DNA of 64,000 nt. Origin: Candidatus Peribacteria bacterium (GTDB lineage Bacteria > Patescibacteriota > Gracilibacteria > Peribacterales > Peribacteraceae). Below, piece after piece: positions 16,605-24,255 of this stretch; the stretch's first letter is position 1; each line of letters opens with the position of its first letter. Made by a program: the position numbers and the translations under genes. The notes under the pieces are model-generated. The model was not told the DNA's origin, did no database searches, and was given only the letters and a program-made list of their open reading frames with translations. Location: contig JAHFJM010000001.1 in assembly GCA_023245935.1 (NCBI GenBank), positions 496,001 to 560,000 of the forward strand, given 5' to 3'.

Positions 16605-18894
16605 TGCGGAGAGTTTCCCGCCGGCGTGGGATGAACGGTTGACGCTCGATCTTAGGGATATCGATCTTCCGGATCCCGAAAAATTTCAAAGTTACGAAAA
16701 AATGGCCATGAAGCGCGGCAATACGGCTTTTCTGGAGTTGTTTGCAAGGACACAGTCACGCTTGCCGAAGTTGATCGCCACCGTTCGTTGGTCCATGTTT
16801 CACAGTCCCGGCAAAGATTTTGCCGACGAGATCGGACTCAGCGGTCATGGATACTTTTCAACGGAGAAAGATCTGGAAGGGAGGCAGCCGCAGTTTCATA
16901 CGTATCATTTGCTGTTGAAGCATTGGGAAACAATCGGAATTTCGCGAGGCATTCGCGATCAGTTGCTCGATCTCCTCACGTTTCCTGCTCTCTTCGAGCA
17001 GGAGAATCCGAAAAAGAATCGTACGTACGATCCGCAGCCGACGCTTCTCCAGAAGATCGACGAAGTGCGTTCGGGGGCTCTCGGGATTCTGAACGATTCG
17101 CACGTCACTGCGTTCTACCACCGCATCGGATTCGAGAACGGTCATCCGAATGTGGCAAAGCACTTCCCGAAGTTCTGGAACAAGCTCTGGCAACGGGAGA
17201 AAACAGGTACGGTTCCGATTGCATTGGAATTGCTCGATGTCATTCAGGCGATGTACGCCGGAGAAGATGATGCATCAGCTCAGCTGCGTGTGCTCCGAAT
17301 GGCTGAAGGTAAAGCGCTCTGGATCGAAGCGAAGAAGAATCAGTACCGCGGTCGAGGCATCGAGGAACCACTCTGTGAACTTCTCGCGAAGATGGAGATG
17401 GATCTTGCGGAGAACTTCGAGTGGCACATCGACGACGGAAAAAAGAAGAAGAGTGAAGGCATGACACTGACTGCCGAAGCGCTTCGGGAAGCGTACGACA
17501 TTCCGAATGTTTCCGTACAGAGCTTGATCCAGTGCGAGCTCGTCGACTGGAAGGATATCGAAACCGTTGCCGCCCGCGTCATCGATCCGAAGGCGCTTCA
17601 GACCTTCGAAGTTTCCTGGTATGCCGCGCATTCCGCGGAGAAACAGAGAGTCAGTTTCGGGAATTCTGCCGAACAGGCGATGAAAGAACGCGGTTTCAAT
17701 TACAGAATGCTCTACGATCTACTGATGACGGATGATGAAAAACAATCCACGATGACGAACGTTTCCGATGAGGGTGAGACACGCAACAGACCTGAGAATG
17801 TCATTCGGCACATCATCCATGACAACGCTCAGAGCAGCCAAATCTCCATCGAATCACTCATCAGGATTCTGACTCGTGACGATGCGGCGTATCAGGAACT
17901 TCGGAATCTCTATGTCTCTGAGCGCGAGAGATACTACCGGAGAATCGGCAACAGACTCGAAGGAAACGGCTTGCAGATGCGCATTCAACGTGAGCTTGCC
18001 AATATGTCCATGGGAGAACTTGCGATGCATTTTCTCTCGGCTTCGGAGAAGAAAGACAAGATGACAGTGCGTGCGAAAGATCTTGAGCTGCAGCGACTGG
18101 AACGGAATGAGTTGAAGGATCACCCGATTTCGTTTCGAAGAGTATTCAAAATTTTGGCTGAAGCGATCGCGGAAAGAAAAGAGGAAGCGACAGTCTCTCT
18201 CCGGTCGCTCAACGAATTTCCGGAAGCACTGAAGATCTGGACGACGGTGCAGGAGCTTGCCGAACATTGCGTGAAGGGGATGAAAGGCGCTGCGTACGTT
18301 ACCGAAGCGATGGAAAACTATGCATCGGCGGATTCTCCTGATTGCTTGCGATCGGATCTGATTCTCGATGTCGCATCCGGCACGTTTGTTCCGCCGCTGC
18401 GTTGCTTGCGCGTGATGGCGCAAGGGGTTGCCGAAAAGACACTCTCCCCCGATGTTGTGTTGGATTGGTATGAGCGCTTTCCGCAGCAATTGACGGAAGG
18501 ATGTCAGGTCTTCAGCCCCACATCATTTCAGAAGCCCCTGGCTCGCTTGCTCTGCACGATGATCGGAAGTCTTGATTCCAATATGATCGATTTCTTCAGA
18601 CGGCGGGTGGAGGGACTGAGGGATACGCACGGGACGCAGCTGATTCGCGCCATTGATGAAGGGCACTATGACGCATCAGACTGGGTGAACGTGCGGAAGA
18701 TTCTTCTCGGTGCCGGTTTGAAGTCGGGCAGCATCAAGTGGCAGTTTGCGGAGATGCTTTTCAAGAATGGTCAGAATGTCGATGCGGCTCTCGAGGAACT
18801 TGTGCCGCGGCTGGAGCAACAGGGGCTGGAAATTCATTCCGAAAATTTACCCGGTGTGACACGCGAGGAACTTTTGAAGCACAGAAAAAAGTAG
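16597..18894 (+). CDS. Large helical protein of unknown function, partner of helicase-like gene
   Basis: This 765-residue soluble protein is predicted mostly helical from its composition. It is rich in Glu, Arg and Leu, with no signal peptide or membrane segment. Recognisable sub-regions are only descriptive: an N-terminal DLRDIDLPDPEKFQSYEKMA, a central basic stretch (ERERYYRRIGNRLEGNGLQ, about residue 445), and a C-terminal region with short helical hairpins (about 640-765) that could be an alpha-solenoid. No nuclease, protease or nucleotide-binding motif is evident. The ATG at 16597 lies inside the end of the helicase-like gene, eight bases before that gene ends, which argues for stoichiometric co-expression. 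The frame extends upstream to 16519 only as a shadow of the helicase gene. Confidence 0.7.
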   Translation: MNNAESFPPAWDERLTLDLRDIDLPDPEKFQSYEKMAMKRGNTAFLELFARTQSRLPKLIATVRWSMFHSPGKDFADEIGLSGHGYFSTEKDLEGRQPQFHTYHLLLKHWETIGISRGIRDQLLDLLTFPALFEQENPKKNRTYDPQPTLLQKIDEVRSGALGILNDSHVTAFYHRIGFENGHPNVAKHFPKFWNKLWQREKTGTVPIALELLDVIQAMYAGEDDASAQLRVLRMAEGKALWIEAKKNQYRGRGIEEPLCELLAKMEMDLAENFEWHIDDGKKKKSEGMTLTAEALREAYDIPNVSVQSLIQCELVDWKDIETVAARVIDPKALQTFEVSWYAAHSAEKQRVSFGNSAEQAMKERGFNYRMLYDLLMTDDEKQSTMTNVSDEGETRNRPENVIRHIIHDNAQSSQISIESLIRILTRDDAAYQELRNLYVSERERYYRRIGNRLEGNGLQMRIQRELANMSMGELAMHFLSASEKKDKMTVRAKDLELQRLERNELKDHPISFRRVFKILAEAIAERKEEATVSLRSLNEFPEALKIWTTVQELAEHCVKGMKGAAYVTEAMENYASADSPDCLRSDLILDVASGTFVPPLRCLRVMAQGVAEKTLSPDVVLDWYERFPQQLTEGCQVFSPTSFQKPLARLLCTMIGSLDSNMIDFFRRRVEGLRDTHGTQLIRAIDEGHYDASDWVNVRKILLGAGLKSGSIKWQFAEMLFKNGQNVDAALEELVPRLEQQGLEIHSENLPGVTREELLKHRKK

Positions 18895-18900
18895 AGAGAT

Positions 18901-20043
18901 CTATGCTTCTTTCCGAAGCATTGCTTCGTAGATTTTCTCCATGCGTTCGGTCACTCTGTAAGGGGCACAGCGCTCGGCAAACGCACGACCGTTCCTGCCG
19001 AATGCTTCCCGCTTCGCCGGATCTGCGAAGAGTTCAGTGAGACGCGCTGCGAAGGCACGAGTGTCTCCGCCCTCGACGATGAAGCCGTTCTCACCGTTTC
19101 GGATCTGCTCGGGAAGTCCCCCGTGATTCACACCGATGACGGGAAGTCCGCACGCAATCGCCTGCATGGTCGTCATCGACTGATTCTCCGAGCGACTCGT
19201 GATTGCGTAGACATCGGTGGCATTGATTGCCTCGATGAGCTCCTTGCCGCGCAGCATGCCGAGAAAACGAGTGTCACTCTCGATACCGAGCGTCTGCACG
19301 CACGCACGAAGTGTGCGCTCCTCTGGACCCGAGCCGATGATCACGAGTTCCGCATCCACAGTCTTCCGCAGGAGTGCGAATGCTTCGAGTAGCTCTCCGA
19401 TATTCTTCTCTCGTGCGAGTCTGCCGAAACACAGCACGGCGAATTTTATGATGCCGAATTTCTGCTTGAGATGTTTTTTTTCGGGCAGAGAACGGAAGTG
19501 ATCCGTCTCGACGGGATTCGAAACGACATCAATGTTCTTCGTGACGCCGTACCTACGGAGCTCATCTGCAACTATGTGCGACGGTGCCGTGACGGAATCG
19601 CATTTCTGGTAGTACTTCGCGGCGAATGTCTTCAATCGTTCCCTTGTCCAATGGTAATCGAGATGGAAATAGTGTGCGTACTCGGCAGGAAGCGTGTGCT
19701 GTGTTCCGAGGAGCGGCACACGGAATCTTCTCGCCGATCGCACCGCTTTGGCTCCGACCGTTCCGAACGTGTGTGTATGGAGGAGATCGGGCCGAAACCT
19801 GTCAAGTTCCTGTTTGATAGAACATGGCAGTACGAAACGGAACGTCGGCGCCCACGGCACTCCGATACTCGGAAGAGAAACATGCCTGCACGGTTCTCCG
19901 TTCCTCGTTCCGGAGCCTTCGGATGGAGCGAAGAGACACGTGGCGTGCCCTTGGCTCTCCAGTTTTTGCATCAGTGTTCTGATCACATCACTGATGCCGT
20001 TCACTTGTGCCGGAGAGAAATCGGAGAAGAATGCAATACGCAT
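18901..20043 (-). CDS. Family 4 glycosyltransferase
   Basis: This 380-residue GT-B enzyme is most like diacylglycerol or phosphatidylinositol glycosyltransferases. The N-terminus is MRIAFFSDFSPAQVNGISD, followed by LLHTHTFGTVG and LGTQHTLPAEYAHYF, which resemble the acceptor region of lipid glucosyltransferases/mannosyltransferases. The donor domain has FGRLAREKNIGELLEAFALL, GSGPEERTLR and SRSENQSMTTMQAIACGLPVI, with the E-x7-E pair altered to E/A at the second position. A glycolipid product is inferred. The ATG at 20043 is used because the longer frame overlaps the DedA-like gene. It is last in the four-gene unit 18901-22054, two bases after DedA. Confidence 0.88.
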   Translation of the reverse strand: MRIAFFSDFSPAQVNGISDVIRTLMQKLESQGHATCLFAPSEGSGTRNGEPCRHVSLPSIGVPWAPTFRFVLPCSIKQELDRFRPDLLHTHTFGTVGAKAVRSARRFRVPLLGTQHTLPAEYAHYFHLDYHWTRERLKTFAAKYYQKCDSVTAPSHIVADELRRYGVTKNIDVVSNPVETDHFRSLPEKKHLKQKFGIIKFAVLCFGRLAREKNIGELLEAFALLRKTVDAELVIIGSGPEERTLRACVQTLGIESDTRFLGMLRGKELIEAINATDVYAITSRSENQSMTTMQAIACGLPVIGVNHGGLPEQIRNGENGFIVEGGDTRAFAARLTELFADPAKREAFGRNGRAFAERCAPYRVTERMEKIYEAMLRKEA

Positions 20044-20045
20044 GG

Positions 20046-20642
20046 TTATTGGCTCTCCCGCAGGAGTGCTCGCTTGGCATGTTGCGAGACGAAGAAATAG
20101 GCAGTGAGAAAAATGATCACGATGAGAGCGACAAGCCACCCCGCATCCTGAATGTACGCACCGATCATGATGTATGAGGTGCCGAACTCGTAGCCGATCA
20201 TCAGCAGGATTGCGTACTGCGTCAGAACAACGGGGATGACGAAGCGCAGGAATTTCCCGATGGGGATCTTCGCAAGACCGGCGGTCATGAGCAGCGGAGT
20301 ACTGAGGCCATACGCCCATTTGGAGAGGAGCACGGATTTGAGAGTGTGTTGCTGCCACAGACGTTCGATGCTCAGAAGCCGCTTCTCGGAAAATCCGAAA
20401 CGGTGGAGGTAGCGCGAGAGAAAATTTGCAGAACGACCGAGGATTCCGATGCCGAAGTACAGCGTATCCGGAACGATATCACCAAGGCAGAGGAGGATGT
20501 ACGTCGGGAGGAGACTCAGTGTTCCTTTCGCCACGAACAGTCCCGCAATCAACGAAACGATAGGCCCCTCGATGAATGCAAGCGGAAACAGAATCCAGTA
20601 GCGGTACGCGAGGAGAAGGGGGATGACTGCATCGATGTTCAT
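20046..20642 (-). CDS. DedA/VTT-domain membrane protein
   Basis: This 198-residue multi-pass membrane protein has the SNARE-associated VTT architecture. A re-entrant-type segment FIEGPIVSLIAGLFVAKGTLS (about residues 22-42) carries the conserved acidic Glu and a proline. SKWAYGLSTPLLMTAGLAKI (about 108-127) corresponds to the family's F-x-R-x-x-P-x-x-R-x-x-x-x-x-x-AG region, with Lys for Arg. A C-terminal helix follows. DedA proteins are linked to lipid-carrier and phospholipid scrambling or flipping. Between two glycosyltransferases here, a role in moving a lipid-linked substrate is a reasonable inference. The start is at 20642, 12 nt after the GT2 gene. Confidence 0.85.
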   Translation of the reverse strand: MNIDAVIPLLLAYRYWILFPLAFIEGPIVSLIAGLFVAKGTLSLLPTYILLCLGDIVPDTLYFGIGILGRSANFLSRYLHRFGFSEKRLLSIERLWQQHTLKSVLLSKWAYGLSTPLLMTAGLAKIPIGKFLRFVIPVVLTQYAILLMIGYEFGTSYIMIGAYIQDAGWLVALIVIIFLTAYFFVSQHAKRALLRESQ

Positions 20643-20654
20643 GGAAGAGAGGGA

Positions 20655-21368
20655 CTAGCGAATATCGGTATAGGTTCCGGTGACGGGCTTTTTCAGGATG
20701 ACTTCCGACAGGTAGTTCAGGACGTATGTCCATGCCGTTTTCAAAAGTCCTTCTTTCACGATCCTGCGACCGGATGTGAAGATGAGGAATTTCCGGTCGA
20801 AACGGATTTTTCCGATGGCATGCAAACGACGGGCGATATTCGTGTCTTCGCCGTAGAACGCGATGGTCGTGTCGAAACCGCCGATCTCCCGAAGGGAGTC
20901 TTTCCGTGCGATGAAATTACCGCCGACGAGGACGTACCCCGTGATCCACGAAGCTGGCATCGCGAGAAACTGCCAGTATGCAAGCACGAGTGTTCGTTGC
21001 CATACGGGAAGATCGTCGTAGTCGTACGGACCGCTGAGAGCGACAAGGTTCGGATTCGCTGCAAAGTTTTTTCGCACGGTACGGAGCCACGACGGAGAGA
21101 GACGCGTATCGGCATCCAGATAGGCGATGTGTGTTCCCTGTGCTTCGAGAAGACCCCGCTGCCTTGCCTGCGTGAGTCCTTTTTTGGGTTCCGGTACCAC
21201 TCTGACACCGGGGAATTGCTTTGCAACGCGAGCCGTTCCGTCAGTACTCGCGTTATCGACGACGATGATTTCGAGGAATGCGTTCGGAGCATTCTCAAGC
21301 AGGCTCTGCAGGCACGCTCCGATGTACTTCTCCTCATTGTACGCCGGAACCACGACACTGATGGTCAT
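20655..21368 (-). CDS. Family 2 glycosyltransferase
   Basis: This 237-residue GT-A enzyme starts with ISVVVPAYNEEKYIGACLQSLL and has the donor-binding VVDNASTDGTA. The metal-binding DXD appears as AYLDADTRLSP (about residue 94), and the catalytic-region GGFDTTIAFYGEDTNIARRL (about 165-184) contains the ED pair. A C-terminal hydrophobic helix (KTAWTYVLNYLSEVIL) may associate with the membrane. It resembles polyprenyl-phosphate or lipid-acceptor glycosyltransferases; the exact sugar is unknown. It overlaps the upstream PAP2-like gene by four bases (ATGA), so translation is coupled. Confidence 0.9.
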   Translation of the reverse strand: MTISVVVPAYNEEKYIGACLQSLLENAPNAFLEIIVVDNASTDGTARVAKQFPGVRVVPEPKKGLTQARQRGLLEAQGTHIAYLDADTRLSPSWLRTVRKNFAANPNLVALSGPYDYDDLPVWQRTLVLAYWQFLAMPASWITGYVLVGGNFIARKDSLREIGGFDTTIAFYGEDTNIARRLHAIGKIRFDRKFLIFTSGRRIVKEGLLKTAWTYVLNYLSEVILKKPVTGTYTDIR

Positions 21369-22054
21369 TGGAAGAGGGAAGTGATCGTATTTTTCTTTCT
21401 GCCGCCGCCGTGATCGTTGATGAAGCGAAGATCCCGCTTGAAGAGAGTGCGGCAGAGCAGAAAGATCGTGGGGATCATGAGCGGCACCGCAAAGACGTCA
21501 ATGGAGTAGTGCGTGTGTGCGAGGAGCACGGCAATAGCGAAGACGAGAGAGGAGAGGAGTAATACGGAACGAATGAAGGGCTTGTGCCAAAAAATAAGCG
21601 CGAGCATCAACGGAAACGCAGTGTGACCCGAGAAGAAGAATTCGTTTGTTCCGTACGCAATGTTGTAGAAAAATTCTTCCGTCGGAGCTTTCACCTCATC
21701 GGGTCTGGCTCCGAGCGGCGTGAGAATGATGAAAAATGAACGAATGCTGTACAGAAGCCCGATGGTTTTCAGGGAGAACGGCAGGTACTCCGGATACAGG
21801 AAAGCAATCACCGCGAGAAATCCGAAGAGAAGTTCCATCCCCCAGACGAGGAGATACTCCAGTTCCATCACCGGCAGGCGATCGAGGAAGAGATCATGTT
21901 CCCACGTTCCCTGGAGCGTCTGTTGCAGGTGATGTCTGGATGCTTCCGACAACTCCAGACCGACCATCAGGAAGAGAAGCCCAAGCAAGAGTGAGAACAG
22001 GAAGTGCCGATCGTTCCAGAGCGTTCGGTATTTTCTCCAGTTCACATGCTTCAT
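21365..22054 (-). CDS. PAP2-like (PAP2_C) membrane phosphatase/transferase
   Basis: This 229-residue protein has about six membrane segments. The PAP2 catalytic signatures are FFFSGHTAFPLMLALIFW (SGHT, about residue 140) and AHTHYSIDVFAVPL (H-Y-S-I-D, about 185). This H...H-x-x-x-D set matches the PAP2_C branch, which includes sphingomyelin and inositol-phosphoceramide synthases, better than the classical C55-PP phosphatases. The reaction would be cleavage or transfer of a phosphoryl head group on a lipid. It is first in the operon PAP2_C-GT2-DedA-GT4. TACAAT lies nine bases before the ATG. Confidence 0.85.
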   Translation of the reverse strand: MKHVNWRKYRTLWNDRHFLFSLLLGLLFLMVGLELSEASRHHLQQTLQGTWEHDLFLDRLPVMELEYLLVWGMELLFGFLAVIAFLYPEYLPFSLKTIGLLYSIRSFFIILTPLGARPDEVKAPTEEFFYNIAYGTNEFFFSGHTAFPLMLALIFWHKPFIRSVLLLSSLVFAIAVLLAHTHYSIDVFAVPLMIPTIFLLCRTLFKRDLRFINDHGGGRKKNTITSLFQ

Positions 22055-22074
22055 GGTGCGTCAATTGTAGCCTA

Positions 22075-23067
22075 TCACTGCTTCAAGCGATCGATGTTGT
22101 CATAGACAATCCCGGATATATCCTGAATGGCCGAGGATGCGGTTTGAAGGTCTGCACCGGCTGTGAGAATGCACAGAATGTACGGGGAGGACGGGTGGTA
22201 GACAATCCCGCAGTCGTGCAATTCGTTCTCTGCAGGAGTCGACCCAACACGCAAACCGTACTTATGAGCGACGCGAATATTCTTCGGCACTCCGGCGACA
22301 ATCCCCCGGTCGAAATTCGTTTGCACCAAAAGTTGCAACGCAAATTGCGAGTAATTCTGGGAAAGATAATTGGCGTTGTAGAGCGCCACGAAAATATTCA
22401 CGAGCGAGATGAGGCGCGTATTATCGAGCTGACCGCTCAGCACGAGTTGCATGGTGCCAAGATCCGAAAATGTATTTGAATTCTCAAGCAATCCGAGTTC
22501 ATTGATCTTATTTTGCAGCAGAGTGGTGGAACTGTTATCGGAGTACCGGATCATCTTCTGCAGCAGCTCCCGTACGGTATAGGAGGAATGCAGTTTGAGA
22601 GTATTATCCAGCGGTCCGGTAATGAAACGGTAACTGTCTTCCTTTTCATAGGGGATGCTTTCATCGAGCAGCTCAGGATGACGATCCGCTTCATGCAGAA
22701 TCGTCATCATGATCGGAAGCTTAATCAGGCTTGCCGGCTCAAAAATTTCATTTTCCCGAATGCTCAGGCGCGCACTGTGCTTGAGGTCGCGAAAGTAGAG
22801 AGCGATATGAGGGACGGTGCCGCCGGTTGCAGTGTAGTGTGCGATTCTCTTGATGAGTTCTTGCCGCAGCGGTTCGTAATCCCATTCGGACAATGCCGCT
22901 TCTGTGCTCGCACACGTTTTGGCGGGACTGAGCAGGTCAAACTCCGGGACACATGCGTGCGCTGCGTTCCACAGTTTCTGCAGAGCGGCAAACGACACGA
23001 TGCCAAGCACAAATACCACGAGGTACACGCCAAACGTTTTCCAGCATTGCGAATTTCCAGTGTGCAT
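22075..23067 (-). CDS. Class A beta-lactamase-fold serine hydrolase
   Basis: This 330-residue exported or membrane-anchored enzyme has an N-terminal hydrophobic segment (FGVYLVVFVLGIVSFAAL, about 12-29). The serine-hydrolase signatures are in order: SxxK as PASLIKLP (about residue 111), SDN as YSDNSSTTL (about 175), and a KTG-box counterpart HKYGLRVG (about 268), where Tyr replaces Thr. No Glu166-type omega loop is clear, so a D,D-peptidase or non-lactamase peptidoglycan hydrolase role is as likely as antibiotic hydrolysis. It is transcribed in the same direction as the glycolipid cluster, with a 20-nt gap. Confidence 0.85.
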   Translation of the reverse strand: MHTGNSQCWKTFGVYLVVFVLGIVSFAALQKLWNAAHACVPEFDLLSPAKTCASTEAALSEWDYEPLRQELIKRIAHYTATGGTVPHIALYFRDLKHSARLSIRENEIFEPASLIKLPIMMTILHEADRHPELLDESIPYEKEDSYRFITGPLDNTLKLHSSYTVRELLQKMIRYSDNSSTTLLQNKINELGLLENSNTFSDLGTMQLVLSGQLDNTRLISLVNIFVALYNANYLSQNYSQFALQLLVQTNFDRGIVAGVPKNIRVAHKYGLRVGSTPAENELHDCGIVYHPSSPYILCILTAGADLQTASSAIQDISGIVYDNIDRLKQ

Positions 23068-23184
23068 GACGGCAGTTTCAACCCATGCCTTCTTTCTTGC
23101 AAGTGACGATCTGATTTTGGAGCTCTGTACTGGATGTTAGTACAACCATGATGAGTACTATCTTCGAAAATCTTTATTCGGAAT

Positions 23185-23952
23185 CTATCCACAATTCAAG
23201 CAATCATCTTTTAATATGTCAGATGCGTAGGGCATCAATCTTAATAAATCCTGTACTTTGACCGTTGCCCAAAGTTGCCAATCTTTACAGATGCTTCCTT
23301 TACATTGGTAGCCAATAGACTCCAATACTGATCGCAATTGGGGGTTTGGGGCAACTTGCAATGTAATGGATGAACCTAGTTTGTAATCTGCATTTTCGCC
23401 GCCAGCAACCTGTTTTAGGCGATCAGTTCCGCATCTTGCAGCAGTAAACAATGACCCCATAAATCGGAGGTGTCTATATTCAGAAAATGATGGATAGACG
23501 GAGTCTCCATTCTCGCGTGGAGTTGGCAAATCAGTGCATACAGTAATTCTATTATTGTTTGAAGAAAGACATTCTCCAGAATTTACATCGATGTAATATG
23601 GCTTACCTATACCGTCGATTGTGCTGAGCAATGTACACGCAAGGGGATTTTTTGTCGCTTTTGCAACATCACGTAAGCATACATCTCTTCGATCACACCA
23701 GCCTAATTCCCCACACTGTTCCGATTCAATTTGTAAACAAAGAGCAGGATCACTTTTTTCAATTGCAGTTCGCGTAATTTTTTCTCTTTGGTGTGGATCC
23801 ACGGGGAAAAATATTGCATTTAGAAAATAGTCCTTTCTCACGAAGTTATATACGGATTTATGAAAAAAATATGTAATTACCGAAAAACCTATTACGACGC
23901 CTAGAACCAGTACTGCAATATATCTTGTACGAGGAGATTTTGCGGTTATCAT
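23185..23952 (-). CDS. Hypothetical Cys-rich exported membrane-anchored protein
   Basis: This 255-residue protein has an N-terminal transmembrane helix (YIAVLVLGVVIGFSVITYFF) and a large outer domain with about 12 Cys residues (CLQIESEQCGELGWCDRRDVC; CLSSNNNRITVC; CKGSICKD; CLNC at the end), consistent with disulfides. The N-terminal Cys pattern 'DPALCLQI...CR.DVCLRDVAKAT' resembles small repeats seen in many CPR exported proteins. The DNA here is clearly more A+T-rich than the flanks. The ATG lies only 8 nt after the CCA end of tRNA-Gly(GCC) on the same strand, so the mRNA is probably released by tRNA 3' processing. Confidence 0.7.
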   Translation of the reverse strand: MITAKSPRTRYIAVLVLGVVIGFSVITYFFHKSVYNFVRKDYFLNAIFFPVDPHQREKITRTAIEKSDPALCLQIESEQCGELGWCDRRDVCLRDVAKATKNPLACTLLSTIDGIGKPYYIDVNSGECLSSNNNRITVCTDLPTPRENGDSVYPSFSEYRHLRFMGSLFTAARCGTDRLKQVAGGENADYKLGSSITLQVAPNPQLRSVLESIGYQCKGSICKDWQLWATVKVQDLLRLMPYASDILKDDCLNCG

Positions 23953-23960
23953 AATTAAGT

Positions 23961-24034
23961 TGGAGCGGGTAACGGGAATCGAACCCGTCTATCTGCCTTG
24001 GCAAGGCAGCGTACTACCAATGTACTATACCCGC
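23961..24034 (-). tRNA. tRNA-Gly (GCC)
   Basis: On the minus strand the acceptor GCGGGTA pairs with TACCCGC, the anticodon stem-loop CTGCC-TTGCCAA-GGCAG carries GCC, the T-loop is GGGTTCGATTCCC, and CCA is encoded. The next gene on this strand begins 8 nt downstream. Confidence 0.96.
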
Positions 24035-24123
24035 GGAGATTGGAAAGAGCGTGAGTATCCTACGAAAGGAGGCACCTTCGCGCAAGGGTAAGATGGTTCG
24101 GTGTTTGCTATGCTCTTCCGCGC

Positions 24124-24197
24124 GCGGGATTCGTACAGTGGTAGTACGCAAGCTTCCCAAGCTTGAGACGCGAGTTCGATTCTCGTATCCCGCTCCA
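24124..24197 (+). tRNA. tRNA-Gly (CCC)
   Basis: The acceptor GCGGGAT pairs with ATCCCGC, the anticodon stem-loop CAAGC-TTCCCAA-GCTTG carries CCC, the T-loop is GAGTTCGATTCTC, and CCA is encoded. An extended -10 (TGC-TATGCT, 24106-24114) lies nine bases upstream. Confidence 0.95.
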
Positions 24198-24255
24198 TCC
24201 GCCTTCACTTTTCCTGTTCCCGGGCGTATACCATCCCTGACCCTCCGCCGTTTTT

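Noticed and set aside
24198-24255. Mg2+ riboswitch before mgtE
   Set aside because: Only 58 nt separate the tRNA and the start codon, too short for a ykoK or mgtA-type element, and no matching conserved boxes are visible.
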